Positions 7,661 through 16,977 of a DNA stretch of 64,000 bases are shown here, in pieces. The translations under genes were made by a program, and so were the position numbers. The stretch covers positions 29,119 to 93,118 of the forward strand of contig CALXZL010000006.1 of assembly GCA_944393215.1 (NCBI GenBank), in the 5' to 3' direction. The notes under the pieces are model-generated. The model searched no databases, was not told the DNA's origin, and saw only the letters and a list, made by a program, of their open reading frames with translations. Origin of the DNA: an uncultured Alphaproteobacteria bacterium (GTDB lineage Bacteria > Pseudomonadota > Alphaproteobacteria > RF32 > CAG-239). Every line of letters begins with the position of its first letter. Position 1 is the first letter of the stretch.

Positions 7661-9343
7661 TTAATATGCCGGACGCTGATCCAGTAATCCGCACCAACGT
7701 TCCACTTCTTCCAAATCAATATACCCTTTAACCATACGTTCGATAGCGGCATCCTTCATGGTTCTACCGCCCAAGTCACTGGTCCAATAGTCAATAGCTT
7801 TACGCGTTTCTCCTTTGATAATGAGTTCCAAAAAAGTAGCATCCGGCAAAATAATTTCTTGAATACTCATTCGACCTTTAATTCCGGTACCGTCACAAAA
7901 TTTGCATCCGGGACCGCGAATATAAGTATTTTCAATTCCAAAGTCTCCGAGAGCCACTTTTAATCGTTGTACGGAGGGAAGATTTAATTGATCTTTAACG
8001 GAAATGCGGCAATGCGGACAAAGTTTTCGGAATAAGCGTTGTCCGATAAGCCCTTTAACCAATTCCGGATCTCCGAGTTTAAAAGTTTCAACGCCCATAT
8101 CACGCAATCTGGGAATAATTGCCGGAGCCGAGTTTGCGTGCAAAGTTGTCCACATTCCGTGTCCGGATAAGGCGCCCTTAAATGTAAGCTGTGCGGCAGA
8201 GAGAGAACGAATCTCACCAACCATCATCACATCCGGGTCAGAACGTAATGCAGCAGACAAAGCCTTAGTAAATTGTTCATCTTTTTCTTCTTCGGTATTA
8301 GCGTTTGTCACCGGCATTTGTCGAGCTCCGGGAATAGGATATTCCGGAGGATCTTCCACGGTAATGAGGTTAATTTCATAATTTTTCTCTTGCAAAAGTT
8401 TAATCATGTTTCTTTGCAAGGTCGTACTTTTACCACTACCCGTCGGTCCGGATACAATGTTAACTCCGGTTGGAACGGAACGAAGCCTGAAAAACAAATT
8501 TTCTTCATATTCGGTCAAGCCCAAAGAAGCCAAATCGCCGGAACCATTAGGATTATCATCGGCGTATAACAAGCGCATAACCAAATATTGAGAACCGAAA
8601 GCAATCGGGTTAAATTGCAAACGAATAGCCAACACATTGTGCGGAAGCATTAATTTACCTTTAGAACCGCGCAAAGGCGTAGAACCAAGCTTTTGGGCAC
8701 CTTGGAATTCGTTTTGAGCATAGTTTGAATCGGAAATATCTGCAGAGGCAAAAGCAGCACGAACAAAAGATTCGCCCCAATCTTTATTATATTCCATTTC
8801 AATAGACATCATACCGTTAATACGGAACATGATCTGAGTGCTGTCGGCAACCACAACGTGAATATCCGACACCTTTTTTTCTGCGGCGCGTGTAATAACA
8901 TTGACAAAGTCTTTTTGCATTTGCAAAGAAGCTAAGTCTTCGTCACCTTCAATATCCACAGCATTACGTTCGGCATAATTATAAATAGCATTTAATTCAT
9001 TTTGGCTAACATAAACAGGCTTGGCAATCATAAGTTTTTTCTTACGAGCCAGCACTTCAAAACTTAAAACGCGTCCATCAAATTTATGATTTTCGGAAAC
9101 AAGAAAGCTTCCGTCAGAAAACAAAGCTAAAAGTCTTCTGGTATCATCATTAATACTAAGACTTCCGCCGGGGATGGTAAGAAGTTTTCTTCCGTTTTTA
9201 AAATATAATTCCAGTTGTCCCAGAGAACCGGTAATTTCTTCCGTCTTAGCCGTTTCATCTGTAGCGGAATCTGTCTTAGAGTTTTCTTGTTCGGAAGAAG
9301 TTGCCTCTACACGTTCTTCATCATTTTCCATATCGGGCGCCAT
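7661..9343 (-). CDS. pilQ: Type IVb pilus assembly ATPase PilQ (GspE family)
   Basis: Assembly ATPase of about 560 aa. An N-terminal region rich in Glu/Ser/Thr precedes the GspE core with Walker A SGPTGSGKST (about residue 300), Walker B PDVMMVGEIRS (about 374), a His box GHGMWTTLHANS, and a zinc-binding tetracysteine CPHC...CKFC (about 439 and 479). The zinc module marks it as an assembly rather than a retraction ATPase. R64 PilQ performs this role for the thin pilus. I chose the ATG at 9343, preceded by AGGGTGG, over a GTG three codons earlier. It lies between pilP and pilR, as in the R64 order. Confidence 0.88.
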   Translation of the reverse strand: MAPDMENDEERVEATSSEQENSKTDSATDETAKTEEITGSLGQLELYFKNGRKLLTIPGGSLSINDDTRRLLALFSDGSFLVSENHKFDGRVLSFEVLARKKKLMIAKPVYVSQNELNAIYNYAERNAVDIEGDEDLASLQMQKDFVNVITRAAEKKVSDIHVVVADSTQIMFRINGMMSIEMEYNKDWGESFVRAAFASADISDSNYAQNEFQGAQKLGSTPLRGSKGKLMLPHNVLAIRLQFNPIAFGSQYLVMRLLYADDNPNGSGDLASLGLTEYEENLFFRLRSVPTGVNIVSGPTGSGKSTTLQRNMIKLLQEKNYEINLITVEDPPEYPIPGARQMPVTNANTEEEKDEQFTKALSAALRSDPDVMMVGEIRSLSAAQLTFKGALSGHGMWTTLHANSAPAIIPRLRDMGVETFKLGDPELVKGLIGQRLFRKLCPHCRISVKDQLNLPSVQRLKVALGDFGIENTYIRGPGCKFCDGTGIKGRMSIQEIILPDATFLELIIKGETRKAIDYWTSDLGGRTMKDAAIERMVKGYIDLEEVERWCGLLDQRPAY

Positions 9344-9353
9344 GAATACCACC

Positions 9354-10817
9354 CTAACGAATTGTCATTTCCGAAGCCACACTAGGTATTCCGGTAGTCA
9401 TAACGGCAGGAGCAACAGCCTTTTTCTCTTCTTCCGGAGATGAAACTTTAATCTTCAGTTCTTCATTTTGCTCGGGCTCTTTATCCAATACGCCGCCGGC
9501 TGAAAAGTATAAATAACTTTTAACGCCTTCTTTGTCGGCACGCACATAAGTAGATGAAATTTCATCAATAATATGTCCGCTTTGTAAAGCAGTGCCAACC
9601 TTAACCATAAAAGGAATACCGCTTTCATTAATTAATTTTGCAGCGATTTTGTTCCCTTGCCCTCTGATTTCCATAACAGCATACAGATCACTAAGCTTTG
9701 CATTTTTTTCTTCAGCATCTTCTGCAGCATTGGAATTTTCTGCAAAAGGATTTTTCCGATCATTTGCTTCCAAACGGGCATTAAGGATAGAAATTTGTGT
9801 TTGCAAATCAGAAACGGTTTTAGCATAACTGTCACGAACACGAATAGCATCACTGGTAACTTGATCGGCAATTTTGGTTAATTGCAAAAAACGACCTTTG
9901 AAATCATTGATTAAAGCTTCTCTTTCTTCTTTTAATTTTGCAATTTCTTGAAACATCTCTTCACGAGCAGTAATCATATCTTGAGATTGCTCCAACATTT
10001 TATTTTTATAGTTTTTCAAAATTTTTTCTTGCCGTTCTTGTTCATATGCAATTTCCAAATTTTTTAATTTTTGCTGTTCTTGCAAAAGCTTACGCTTTTC
10101 TTCATTTTCCCAAGCCTGAGCTTTGCGTTTTTTCTCTTCTTGGCGAGCTTTTTCTTCTTCTTTAGCCTTTTCTTGAACAGCTTTCAGCGATTCAATATCG
10201 CTTTTAACCCTCTCTTTTTTGAGCTCCAAATTCAAGATTGCTGTTTGCTTTTCCAAATCTGACATCTGGTTGAAAATAGAATCATCAACATCAGAAACAA
10301 GCTGCATATCAATACCTTGAGGCGATTTCAACACTGTGGCAGGAGAAGGTTGAGATGTCGCGGATTGTACTTTATTATCCTTTTTGTCATTTAAAGCCTG
10401 AGCCGAAGCCTCTGGAGCTTTTTCGTCTTTTTTAGAATTTTTATTTCCGAGCAATTCAGCGGCAGATTTAACATTTCCTTTAGCTGCAGATTTTCTTGCC
10501 GCCAACAATTCTTTGGCAGATTTAACTCCGGAACTGGGTTTAGCTTGGGGTTGTTGTGCTTTTTTGTTCTTTTTTCCTAATATTTCGGCAGCAGATTTCA
10601 CACCGGTAGTAGATTTTGCCGGAGTAATTACTTTTACATCAGCACTATCATCTCCGAACAATGAAATTTCATCAGGAATTTCATTTGCATTATCATCAGC
10701 CTTAGCGCTGTCGCTTAAACTGACAACACCTTGAGCAGAGCACACATGAACAAAGCCTAAACTCAAAATCAAAGCCAAGGCTGACGTGCCCAATATTTTT
10801 TTCATATTATAATGCAT
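9354..10817 (-). CDS. pilP: Type IV pilus biogenesis protein PilP-like, extended
   Basis: Exported protein of 487 aa. A signal peptide ends at about VCSAQ. Next come three near-copies of a short motif (GVKSAAEILGKK, GVKSAKELLAARK, NVKSAAELLGNK), then a long charged coiled coil (about 190-350, rich in Glu/Lys/Gln), and a C-terminal PilP-type beta domain (about 385-470: KLSDLYAVMEIRGQGNKIAA and VGTALQSGHIID). R64 PilP is only about 150 aa and consists essentially of the last domain, so this protein is enlarged by the repeats and coiled coil. PilP links the inner-membrane platform to the secretin. The chosen ATG (10817) has GGGAG 7 nt upstream and overlaps the pilO end. Confidence 0.75.
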   Translation of the reverse strand: MHYNMKKILGTSALALILSLGFVHVCSAQGVVSLSDSAKADDNANEIPDEISLFGDDSADVKVITPAKSTTGVKSAAEILGKKNKKAQQPQAKPSSGVKSAKELLAARKSAAKGNVKSAAELLGNKNSKKDEKAPEASAQALNDKKDNKVQSATSQPSPATVLKSPQGIDMQLVSDVDDSIFNQMSDLEKQTAILNLELKKERVKSDIESLKAVQEKAKEEEKARQEEKKRKAQAWENEEKRKLLQEQQKLKNLEIAYEQERQEKILKNYKNKMLEQSQDMITAREEMFQEIAKLKEEREALINDFKGRFLQLTKIADQVTSDAIRVRDSYAKTVSDLQTQISILNARLEANDRKNPFAENSNAAEDAEEKNAKLSDLYAVMEIRGQGNKIAAKLINESGIPFMVKVGTALQSGHIIDEISSTYVRADKEGVKSYLYFSAGGVLDKEPEQNEELKIKVSSPEEEKKAVAPAVMTTGIPSVASEMTIR

Positions 10818-12084
10818 AAATTGCTCCCTCATAAGTCCAATCACTACCGTTATAATTAATTACTTTAATATCAAGTCCTGAAAATTTTGTTAATAAACTG
10901 CTCCAAACCAAAGGATTATAAGTTGAAGTAAAACTAAATCCAATATATCGATAAGTATAGCGTTCATCTTCACTTATCGCTTGAGAAAACGATCCATTAT
11001 TAAGAGTTATAGTCCCGCCAATACTTTGAAATAAATTATTCAAGGTTTCTCTCAATTTGGGAATGCTCAGCGTTGGAGGAGATGAGATAACCTCTATTTT
11101 AGGATAATTGATTCCGGCAGCCACACTATTACCGTCATTAGCAAAATTAGCGTAAGAAACCTTAAATTTGGTCTTATCTAAAGCCATTTTCATCCAAGAC
11201 ATCCGACCAAAAGTTCTGGTCCAAGAAGTTGTTACCCCGTTTTGGGAGCAAGAAAACGTTCCGATATCCCATCCCGGAGGTAAAATGCTCTTAAATTGAC
11301 GAATACCTAAAACGCAAGAAGACATAATCTGAGAAGGATTCTTTAGTTTTTCCCAAGGCTTTATTACCGGCGCACGCTCAACTTTTTTCACAACCTTAGG
11401 CTGGACGGGAACAACAACAGGTCTTTCGACGGGAGTAAACAACAAGGCGTCAATCAAGCTGGAGAGCAACCACAATCCGACAACGACGGAAATTCCGACG
11501 ACCATCAATAACTTAGCGCCGCGTAATCCTTTAATCTTTTGGAGTTTTGCCGTTGTACCGCGTTGCAAAATATGTTCGAGCTGAATATTTTCAACATCTT
11601 CAATATTCCAACTTTCGGGAGCAATTTTCCGTCCCCAATCAGGCACTGCCAACATGGAGGTAAATTGGTTCCTGGCATCTTCCTCGTTTAAGAAAAGCAT
11701 ATCACCGTCAGAAAGAATAATATCATTTCTGACGCAGGTATACCACCATCCTTCAGGGACTTTAAATACGGCAATAAATGAAGAGCGGTCAGCCAAAGCC
11801 GTTGCTAAAGAAACGGCAGCGGCAACGGTACCGCCTTTATATCCTTCTTGAGAAACGCAAATACCAAACTGAGGCGCTTTTCCGGGCTTGATACAGTACA
11901 AATCGGCTCCTTCCAAAATACCTTCGGAGGCTTCGATAATCTCTGTAATAGGCTCTTCCTGATTTTGTAGAGGCTGCCAAAACAGGCTGGTCGCATAAGT
12001 CTGACCGGAAACGGTTATATGCGTGCCCCATGTCCGAGCTACGTCATCGGCATTATTATCAGAAATATTTGTGTTATCAAGCAC
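10807..12084 (-). CDS. pilO: Type 4b pilus protein PilO2
   Basis: Bitopic assembly protein, 425 aa. The N-terminal cytoplasmic domain (SLFWQPLQ, GICVSQEGYKGGTVAAAVSLA) and a single membrane helix (about 186-206, AKLLMVVGISVVVGLWLLSS) are followed by a Pro/Val linker and a periplasmic domain. Length and layout match the PilO protein of R64-like thin pili, which is unrelated to the P. aeruginosa PilO. It probably connects the PilQ/PilR engine with PilP and PilN. The start codon is GTG with AAGG upstream, 13 bp after pilN. The reading frame ends inside the pilP start, so the genes are coupled. Confidence 0.8.
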   Translation of the reverse strand: MLDNTNISDNNADDVARTWGTHITVSGQTYATSLFWQPLQNQEEPITEIIEASEGILEGADLYCIKPGKAPQFGICVSQEGYKGGTVAAAVSLATALADRSSFIAVFKVPEGWWYTCVRNDIILSDGDMLFLNEEDARNQFTSMLAVPDWGRKIAPESWNIEDVENIQLEHILQRGTTAKLQKIKGLRGAKLLMVVGISVVVGLWLLSSLIDALLFTPVERPVVVPVQPKVVKKVERAPVIKPWEKLKNPSQIMSSCVLGIRQFKSILPPGWDIGTFSCSQNGVTTSWTRTFGRMSWMKMALDKTKFKVSYANFANDGNSVAAGINYPKIEVISSPPTLSIPKLRETLNNLFQSIGGTITLNNGSFSQAISEDERYTYRYIGFSFTSTYNPLVWSSLLTKFSGLDIKVINYNGSDWTYEGAIYAL

Positions 12085-12097
12085 TGTTTTTTACCTT

Positions 12098-13717
12098 TTA
12101 ATAAGTTTTCATTCTTGATTCGGGCGTCAAAGGAGACTCTAACACAATCGGGGTTAAAATAATCACTAAGAGGCTTCGATCTTTGGTTGCAACGGCAGTA
12201 CCGCCGAGTAAAGAGTTATCAGCAGAGCCGACACCGGTCTTTTTAGCTTCACTTTCAACACGTTCATAACCACTGAGGATCAAAGATTCACCTGATTTCA
12301 GAGCCACTTCCTGGGTGAAACCGCGAGTTTCAATAATCGGGTTCTGAATATATTCACCGGAGGCAGGCTGCGTTGGATCTTCGTTGGTTTGTAAGTAAAC
12401 TTTTTCCAAAGAGATCAAATCAGACAATGTTAAGTTAAACATCATTAACAAACGACCATGCTCCATAATACGCGGCAACACGTTAAGTGTAAAACCGGTT
12501 TCAATTTCTTCGGTTTCTGTAGAAATATCATAATCCGAACCGGAATCAGAACTTCCTGAGTTAGTCTTTGTAATTTCGGAAATATAATTTTCTTTACGTG
12601 TAACCTGAATCGGGGCGGGTTTATTATTCAAAGTTGTAACCGTACCGCTGGTAACCAAAGTCGTATTATTCTTTTCGGACAGAGCTTGAATAAAGGAGGT
12701 GACGCTCCAATTTCCAGGCGTAATTGTCATATTGATATTTTTCTCAATTTCTTCAGACAATCCAGAAGGACTGGATATGCTCAAGGATGACTTTCCGTCA
12801 TTAAAACCGGCAGACAAGTCTAAGCCATATTGATCGGAATCTGATAACGTCACTTGCAAAACTTTTACGCTGATGGCAACCTGACGGGACAAACGATTAT
12901 TTTGTTCATTAATATAGACAGCCACCTTTTTAATTTCGATAGGTGTACCGGTTAAAGTAACGGTTCCGTTTACGGAATCAACGCTGAGCTTAGAATCTTT
13001 ACCAATCATGGATTCGATAGCTTTTTGCATATTAGTCCATAATTCAAGTTCTGCCCCAGATTTTAATGTTGCCGAAGCATTTCCGCTTTCTCCGGATGAT
13101 TCTCCTCCCATATTAACTTGCAAAGAAGGCTTTGTCGGCAAGCTATATACGGTAAAGGTTCTAGTCTCATATCTATAAAAGAACAATTCGTCTTTATCAT
13201 ATTTCCACCATAGTCCGAAACGGGAAGATATTTCATTTAAGAGCCCGCTCAAAGGTCCTTTGTAAGAAACCAACATTTTATCCGGCTCAGCCCAATCACT
13301 ATTAATAGTTTCAGGATCAGGCTTATTAGATCTCGCAACCTCCATCATATTTTCTTCCAAATGGTTGGCAAACCGAACTTTAATGGAAGTAATTTTATTG
13401 ATCATATCTCCGATTTCGTATAAGGATATCGGACGATTACTGACTAATGTAATTCCGTCTTTAGCTTCCAAATAACTGGGCAAAGGTTGACCATTGTATT
13501 CGATTTCGGACTTATCACCGAGCCAAATATCATTTTTAACGCGAACAACATCTTCCGGAGCGGCTTTAGTTGGCATTTTTGATTTTTCGTTTAATTCGGT
13601 CGCCGTTTTAACTTCATGTTCAATTTCAGCATCAAGTTGGGTAGACAAAGAGCAAGCAGCAATAATTGCCGTAGCGGATAACCCCAAAGCAATTTTCAAA
13701 TAATTATTCATAAGCAT
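12098..13717 (-). CDS. pilN: Type IVb pilus outer-membrane secretin lipoprotein PilN
   Basis: Secretin of about 539 aa that would form the outer-membrane channel. A lipoprotein signal with lipobox IAAC is near residue 20. Periplasmic N-domains (FYRYETRTFTVYSLP, then SVDSVNGTVTLTGTP with the KKVAVYINEQNNRLSRQVAI strand) precede the beta-barrel region and its end signature (QEVALKSGESLILSGYERV ... LLVIILTPIVLESPL). R64 PilN is likewise a lipoprotein secretin. I placed the start at 13717, where GGAGG lies 6 nt upstream; this is within the last codons of pilL. The full secretin signature and the context make the call firm. Confidence 0.88.
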   Translation of the reverse strand: MLMNNYLKIALGLSATAIIAACSLSTQLDAEIEHEVKTATELNEKSKMPTKAAPEDVVRVKNDIWLGDKSEIEYNGQPLPSYLEAKDGITLVSNRPISLYEIGDMINKITSIKVRFANHLEENMMEVARSNKPDPETINSDWAEPDKMLVSYKGPLSGLLNEISSRFGLWWKYDKDELFFYRYETRTFTVYSLPTKPSLQVNMGGESSGESGNASATLKSGAELELWTNMQKAIESMIGKDSKLSVDSVNGTVTLTGTPIEIKKVAVYINEQNNRLSRQVAISVKVLQVTLSDSDQYGLDLSAGFNDGKSSLSISSPSGLSEEIEKNINMTITPGNWSVTSFIQALSEKNNTTLVTSGTVTTLNNKPAPIQVTRKENYISEITKTNSGSSDSGSDYDISTETEEIETGFTLNVLPRIMEHGRLLMMFNLTLSDLISLEKVYLQTNEDPTQPASGEYIQNPIIETRGFTQEVALKSGESLILSGYERVESEAKKTGVGSADNSLLGGTAVATKDRSLLVIILTPIVLESPLTPESRMKTY

Positions 13718-14369
13718 TTTCATCCTCCAATGTCTCCACAACCAATACACGGTTTCCTTTATAGAAAGTAGCAATCGGTGCCGGTTTTGCACGGGCAAAC
13801 GCACGGATTAAAGCCGAACTGACATCGGCAAACCGTCCGCGGAACATTGCACCAGCGGTTAAAGTATAATTGCGGTTCGTATTCCAAACCAATCTCCATC
13901 CGGCACGATCACTCCATTCGGTCAACAGAGTTTTGAGAGTTTTTCCTTCTTCTGCCAACCAATCTTCAACCGGATCTTCGGTAAGATTTTCATCATTTTG
14001 ACTTCCTTGAGCACCTTGAGCCTCTTCCGTCTCTGTCATTTGAACGGTTTCTTCATAATCTATGACCTCATCTTCGATTGTCGGAGGAATGGATGACGAT
14101 AAGTTACTCCCGGCGCCGCCTTGAACAATAAGCTGATCCCGAGGAGTTCTTTCTCCATACTCTTTATAATCGGCAGCCACTTCGGTGTAGTCAACAAAAT
14201 CATTGCTTACGGGAGGTGTGTTCTGAATGGCATCCTGTGTCGTATTAACCTGAGCTGTAGAAGAAGCCGCAGGGGTTTGATTTGTCTTATTCAGAGGTGT
14301 AAAAACAGAACATCCTGATAATATAATGCAACAAGATAAAAACATAAATAGACGTTGTTTTTTGTTCAT
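13704..14369 (-). CDS. pilL: PilL-like lipoprotein of the type IVb pilus
   Basis: Lipoprotein of about 221 aa with signal MNKKQRLFMFLSCCIILSGC. A low-complexity acidic/Gln-rich stretch follows, then a C-terminal domain of about 70 aa (LKTLLTEWSDRAGWRLVW, FRGRFADVSSALIRAFARA) that matches the TcpQ/PilL C-terminal fold, which resembles a secretin N-domain. TcpQ/PilL proteins accompany the secretin and help its assembly. I chose the ATG at 14369 because it gives a textbook lipoprotein signal; an upstream ATG at 14399 adds 10 residues. It heads the pilL-N-O-P-Q-R-S order. Confidence 0.75.
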   Translation of the reverse strand: MNKKQRLFMFLSCCIILSGCSVFTPLNKTNQTPAASSTAQVNTTQDAIQNTPPVSNDFVDYTEVAADYKEYGERTPRDQLIVQGGAGSNLSSSIPPTIEDEVIDYEETVQMTETEEAQGAQGSQNDENLTEDPVEDWLAEEGKTLKTLLTEWSDRAGWRLVWNTNRNYTLTAGAMFRGRFADVSSALIRAFARAKPAPIATFYKGNRVLVVETLEDENAYE

Positions 14370-14457
14370 TTTTAAGGTTCCCAAGCAATATTTTGTCATA
14401 ATTTTTTACCTATCATACATACGGAAAAATAAATAATCAAGCGCAAGCAACAACTTA

Positions 14458-16254
14458 TTACCATTGCAAATATCGATTTTTGTCATTTGTCTGAATATTT
14501 GAAATCTCCTTGTTAATTCTAACAGTTCTTAAAATAAAGGAATTTGGTTCCCTGACGGTAAAAACCGTGTTTATTTTTTCAGGAAGGGCACCTTCATTTA
14601 TTAAAATATTTTGCAACAAGTTTAGTCGTCTTCTTTGCAAGAGAGGAGAACTTGTGCCGTCAATTCTAATTTCCAAGCCGGTAGTCGGCTCTTCGGCGGT
14701 TTTTTGTGCAAAGGCTTTGATCCAGCGGAGGGTTTGTCCGGAAATTTCTGCGCGATTGGGTTGAAAAGACAATCTGATTTCGGTCGGCAGAATTTTTGAC
14801 ATCAATTTATTCTGTTTTCTTGAAAAAGCAGAAAAAAGGGAGTTGGTGGATTCTTCTTCGTTTTCATTTACTCCGATTTCAGGGGTGGTGTCGGAATTTG
14901 TTGAAAACAGAGAAGTGATACTATCAAGGATATTGCTGCTTTTCCCATTAGAGTTTTTGTCTTCACGAACAAACTCATCAGAATTTGAATCTTGAAGATT
15001 GTTTTGTTTGTTTTCCTCTTCTTTTCGAATTAATCCTTTGGCTTCTAATTCTTCTTTAATTTCTTGATTCTTTGGAGATGAAATAAGCTGAGGTGTTAAA
15101 TTTTCATCATTTAAAATATCTTCCGGTATGGGAATAAGGAGGTTATCAACGGTTTTTGATGCCAGTAAAACTTCATCATTAGAAGGAGTGGCATCTTTTT
15201 TTAAAAAAAGTTTGTCAACCTCTTTATCGCTCAGATTAAATTTTTTGTCATCTTGCAACATCTGATTTTTAGGAAAGCTTTTACCTTTTGCAACCAACCA
15301 GGGATCATCATCTGGACGCTTGTCTTTCATGCTTTGCCAAGTGCGGGTTTCTGCGCTTTTTTGTGTTTGTGTTGAAATATTTTTATTTGTCATGCTGCGG
15401 ATGGGAACATTTTGAGAATTCAGCGCAACTTGATTGGATGTGGCGTCAAGGGAGGTCTTTACTTTTGCATCGGCAAAAAGCTTTTCTGAAGAGCTTTCTA
15501 ACGGAATAAGCATTAAAGGAGGATTTTGTTCTTGTACTTTGTCATCTTTTTTCAAATCAGAAGAAAACCTATCTGCAACTGCTTGTTCGGGGTTTAGCTG
15601 CGCAACTTGATGAGCCTTTTTTTCAAAATTAATATCTTCTTTGCTTTTAGGATTATTGTCGGTTAGGGGCAGAGGTTCGTCCTGCTTCTGAAGTTTTGCC
15701 GGAGTTAAAGAGGCAATATCTCTTTGTTGGTGAGAAGAAGCAATTTGATTTGTCTTTTCAGGGGTGTAAATCGGTTTTTTATCAATTTTCTCAATAACAA
15801 GAGGAATATCCGCAGAAATATCTGTTGATATGGAAGCCTTATTATCCGCAACCGTAGATAGTTGTGAAATATCCTTATCTTCTTTTTGAACTGCGGAATT
15901 TAGAGCAACAACCTTCTCGTTAAGAGGAGCAATTTCTAAAGGCAAAGCCGGAGTGTCTGCAGAAACAATATCTTTGGTAGATTCAATAATCGGAATATTG
16001 ATATCTGGAGCAGAAGAAACTTCAGGTTTGCTGATTGACATATCGGATAAAATAATTTTTTTAGTAGGAACGGCTACGGTTTTAATAGGGGATATATCGT
16101 TGTTTTTTATAAATAAAACAACGTTTTTATTTGATATTTTGAGAGGGGATTTTTCTTCTTGAGAGGCATCAAAAAATGCTCTGTTTAATGTAAAAATAAC
16201 AAACAGAGAAAAAACAAAGCTGTAAACAAAAGTTTTAAAAGCCGTTTTTTTCAT
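14458..16254 (-). CDS. Membrane-anchored protein with long disordered stalk and OmpA-like C-terminal domain
   Basis: About 598 aa. A basic N-terminus (MKKTAFK) and one membrane helix (YSFVFSLFVIFTLNRAFF) are followed by some 440 residues of Lys/Ser/Asp/Pro-rich, probably disordered sequence. The compact C-terminal domain (about 500-590) contains IRLSFQPNRAEISGQTLRWI and RRRLNLLQNILINEGALPEKI, which match the OmpA/MotB peptidoglycan-binding pattern (beta strand, helix, 'RR.L' helix). The chosen ATG at 16254 has GAGGGG upstream; the longer open frame to 16398 is hydrophobic filler. It lies upstream of pilL on the same strand and could tether pilus or T4SS parts to the cell wall. The function is inferred from domain layout only. 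Confidence 0.6.
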   Translation of the reverse strand: MKKTAFKTFVYSFVFSLFVIFTLNRAFFDASQEEKSPLKISNKNVVLFIKNNDISPIKTVAVPTKKIILSDMSISKPEVSSAPDINIPIIESTKDIVSADTPALPLEIAPLNEKVVALNSAVQKEDKDISQLSTVADNKASISTDISADIPLVIEKIDKKPIYTPEKTNQIASSHQQRDIASLTPAKLQKQDEPLPLTDNNPKSKEDINFEKKAHQVAQLNPEQAVADRFSSDLKKDDKVQEQNPPLMLIPLESSSEKLFADAKVKTSLDATSNQVALNSQNVPIRSMTNKNISTQTQKSAETRTWQSMKDKRPDDDPWLVAKGKSFPKNQMLQDDKKFNLSDKEVDKLFLKKDATPSNDEVLLASKTVDNLLIPIPEDILNDENLTPQLISSPKNQEIKEELEAKGLIRKEEENKQNNLQDSNSDEFVREDKNSNGKSSNILDSITSLFSTNSDTTPEIGVNENEEESTNSLFSAFSRKQNKLMSKILPTEIRLSFQPNRAEISGQTLRWIKAFAQKTAEEPTTGLEIRIDGTSSPLLQRRRLNLLQNILINEGALPEKINTVFTVREPNSFILRTVRINKEISNIQTNDKNRYLQW

Positions 16255-16555
16255 AAAATAACCCCTCAAAAAAGTAGATAAATCAAAATGCGACTCTTGG
16301 CAAGAAGTTAAAAAAAAATGATAAAAAGTTGTGGATTCTTTTAAATTAAAAGCATAGAGGAATAAAAGAGAAAAACATAAAAAAAATAACAAAAACAAAA
16401 ATATAAACTGTGAATTTTTTGTTACGAGAAAAAAATCTGCCTGTAAACAATATGTTAACTCTTTTCGTGTAATAACAAAAATGCTGGAAAAAAAAGAAAA
16501 ATTTAGTTATGCTATAAAGAGAATAGTATAATTGAATTAAACAAGGAGAAAAAAT
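16255..16555. promoter_or_regulatory. Divergent intergenic region with candidate virB2 promoter and dyad operator
   Basis: About 300 bp of AT-rich DNA between the OmpA-like gene (minus) and the first virB2-like gene (plus). An imperfect dyad GTAAACA-NNN-TGTTAAC lies at 16443-16459 and resembles an operator for a dimeric helix-turn-helix protein. Two -10 candidates for virB2 are an extended -10 TGCTATAAA (16510-16518) and TATAAT (16527-16532); neither has a convincing -35. AAGGAG at 16543-16548 is the ribosome site. No gene is seen in the spacer. Confidence 0.45.
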
Positions 16556-16903
16556 ATGCGTTTTATAAAGAAAAATCTTTGCACAATTTTGTGTTTGGCA
16601 CTTTTTGTTGTTCTCGGAACAACAGATGCCGCATTTGCACAAGCCGTAGACTTGGTAGATACAGCTCAAAACAAAGCCATTGCCGTATTTAAGGCAGTAA
16701 AGAGCATCATCTTTATTGTTGGTGGTTTTGGTTTGGTTGTATTGGCATTTATGGCAATTTTCGGAAAGTTAGACTGGAAGAAATTTTCTATGTTAGCCGT
16801 AGGTTTGGCAATTTTGGCAGCAGCAGGATCAATCGTAGACTACGCTACAGGTGATAGTGAAGGTACTGCATTGGGTGATACATTCAGCAATTCTGCACAA
16901 TAA
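16556..16903 (+). CDS. virB2: VirB2-like T4SS pilin (copy 1)
   Basis: Small pilin of 115 aa. A cleavable signal ends at about AAFAQA, then two hydrophobic helices (IIFIVGGFGLVVLAFMAIFG and MLAVGLAILAAAGSIVDYA) are joined by a short basic loop KLDWKK, as in TrbC/VirB2 pilins. The same pattern, F-G-(K/N)-(I/L)-(D/S/N)-W-K followed by a second helix, recurs in the next two genes, making a three-member paralogous set. It has a strong AAGGAG ribosome site and stands first in the operon, which fits the most abundant subunit. A hairpin follows that may separate its expression from the rest. Confidence 0.82.
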   Translation: MRFIKKNLCTILCLALFVVLGTTDAAFAQAVDLVDTAQNKAIAVFKAVKSIIFIVGGFGLVVLAFMAIFGKLDWKKFSMLAVGLAILAAAGSIVDYATGDSEGTALGDTFSNSAQ

Positions 16904-16925
16904 TATAATAATACAAAATAACATC

Positions 16926-16977
16926 AAGGAGGCTGGTCATGGAAAATTTAATTTTAAATTTGATATGCAGCCTCCTT
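16926..16977 (+). promoter_or_regulatory. RNA hairpin sequestering a consensus Shine-Dalgarno before virB2 copy 2
   Basis: AAGGAGGCTG (16926-16935) pairs perfectly with CAGCCTCCTT (16968-16977). Inside the loop a second short stem, AAATTTA/TAAATTT, can form. The 5' arm is an ideal Shine-Dalgarno for the ATG at 16939, which lies in the loop. No U-run follows, so it is not a classical terminator; it could instead gate translation or protect the upstream pilin mRNA. Confidence 0.6.

Noticed and set aside
16398-16669. Minus-strand open frame of 107 aa over the virB2 promoter
   Set aside because: It is hydrophobic AT-rich filler overlapping the virB2 start and the OmpA-like 5' region, with no ribosome site.
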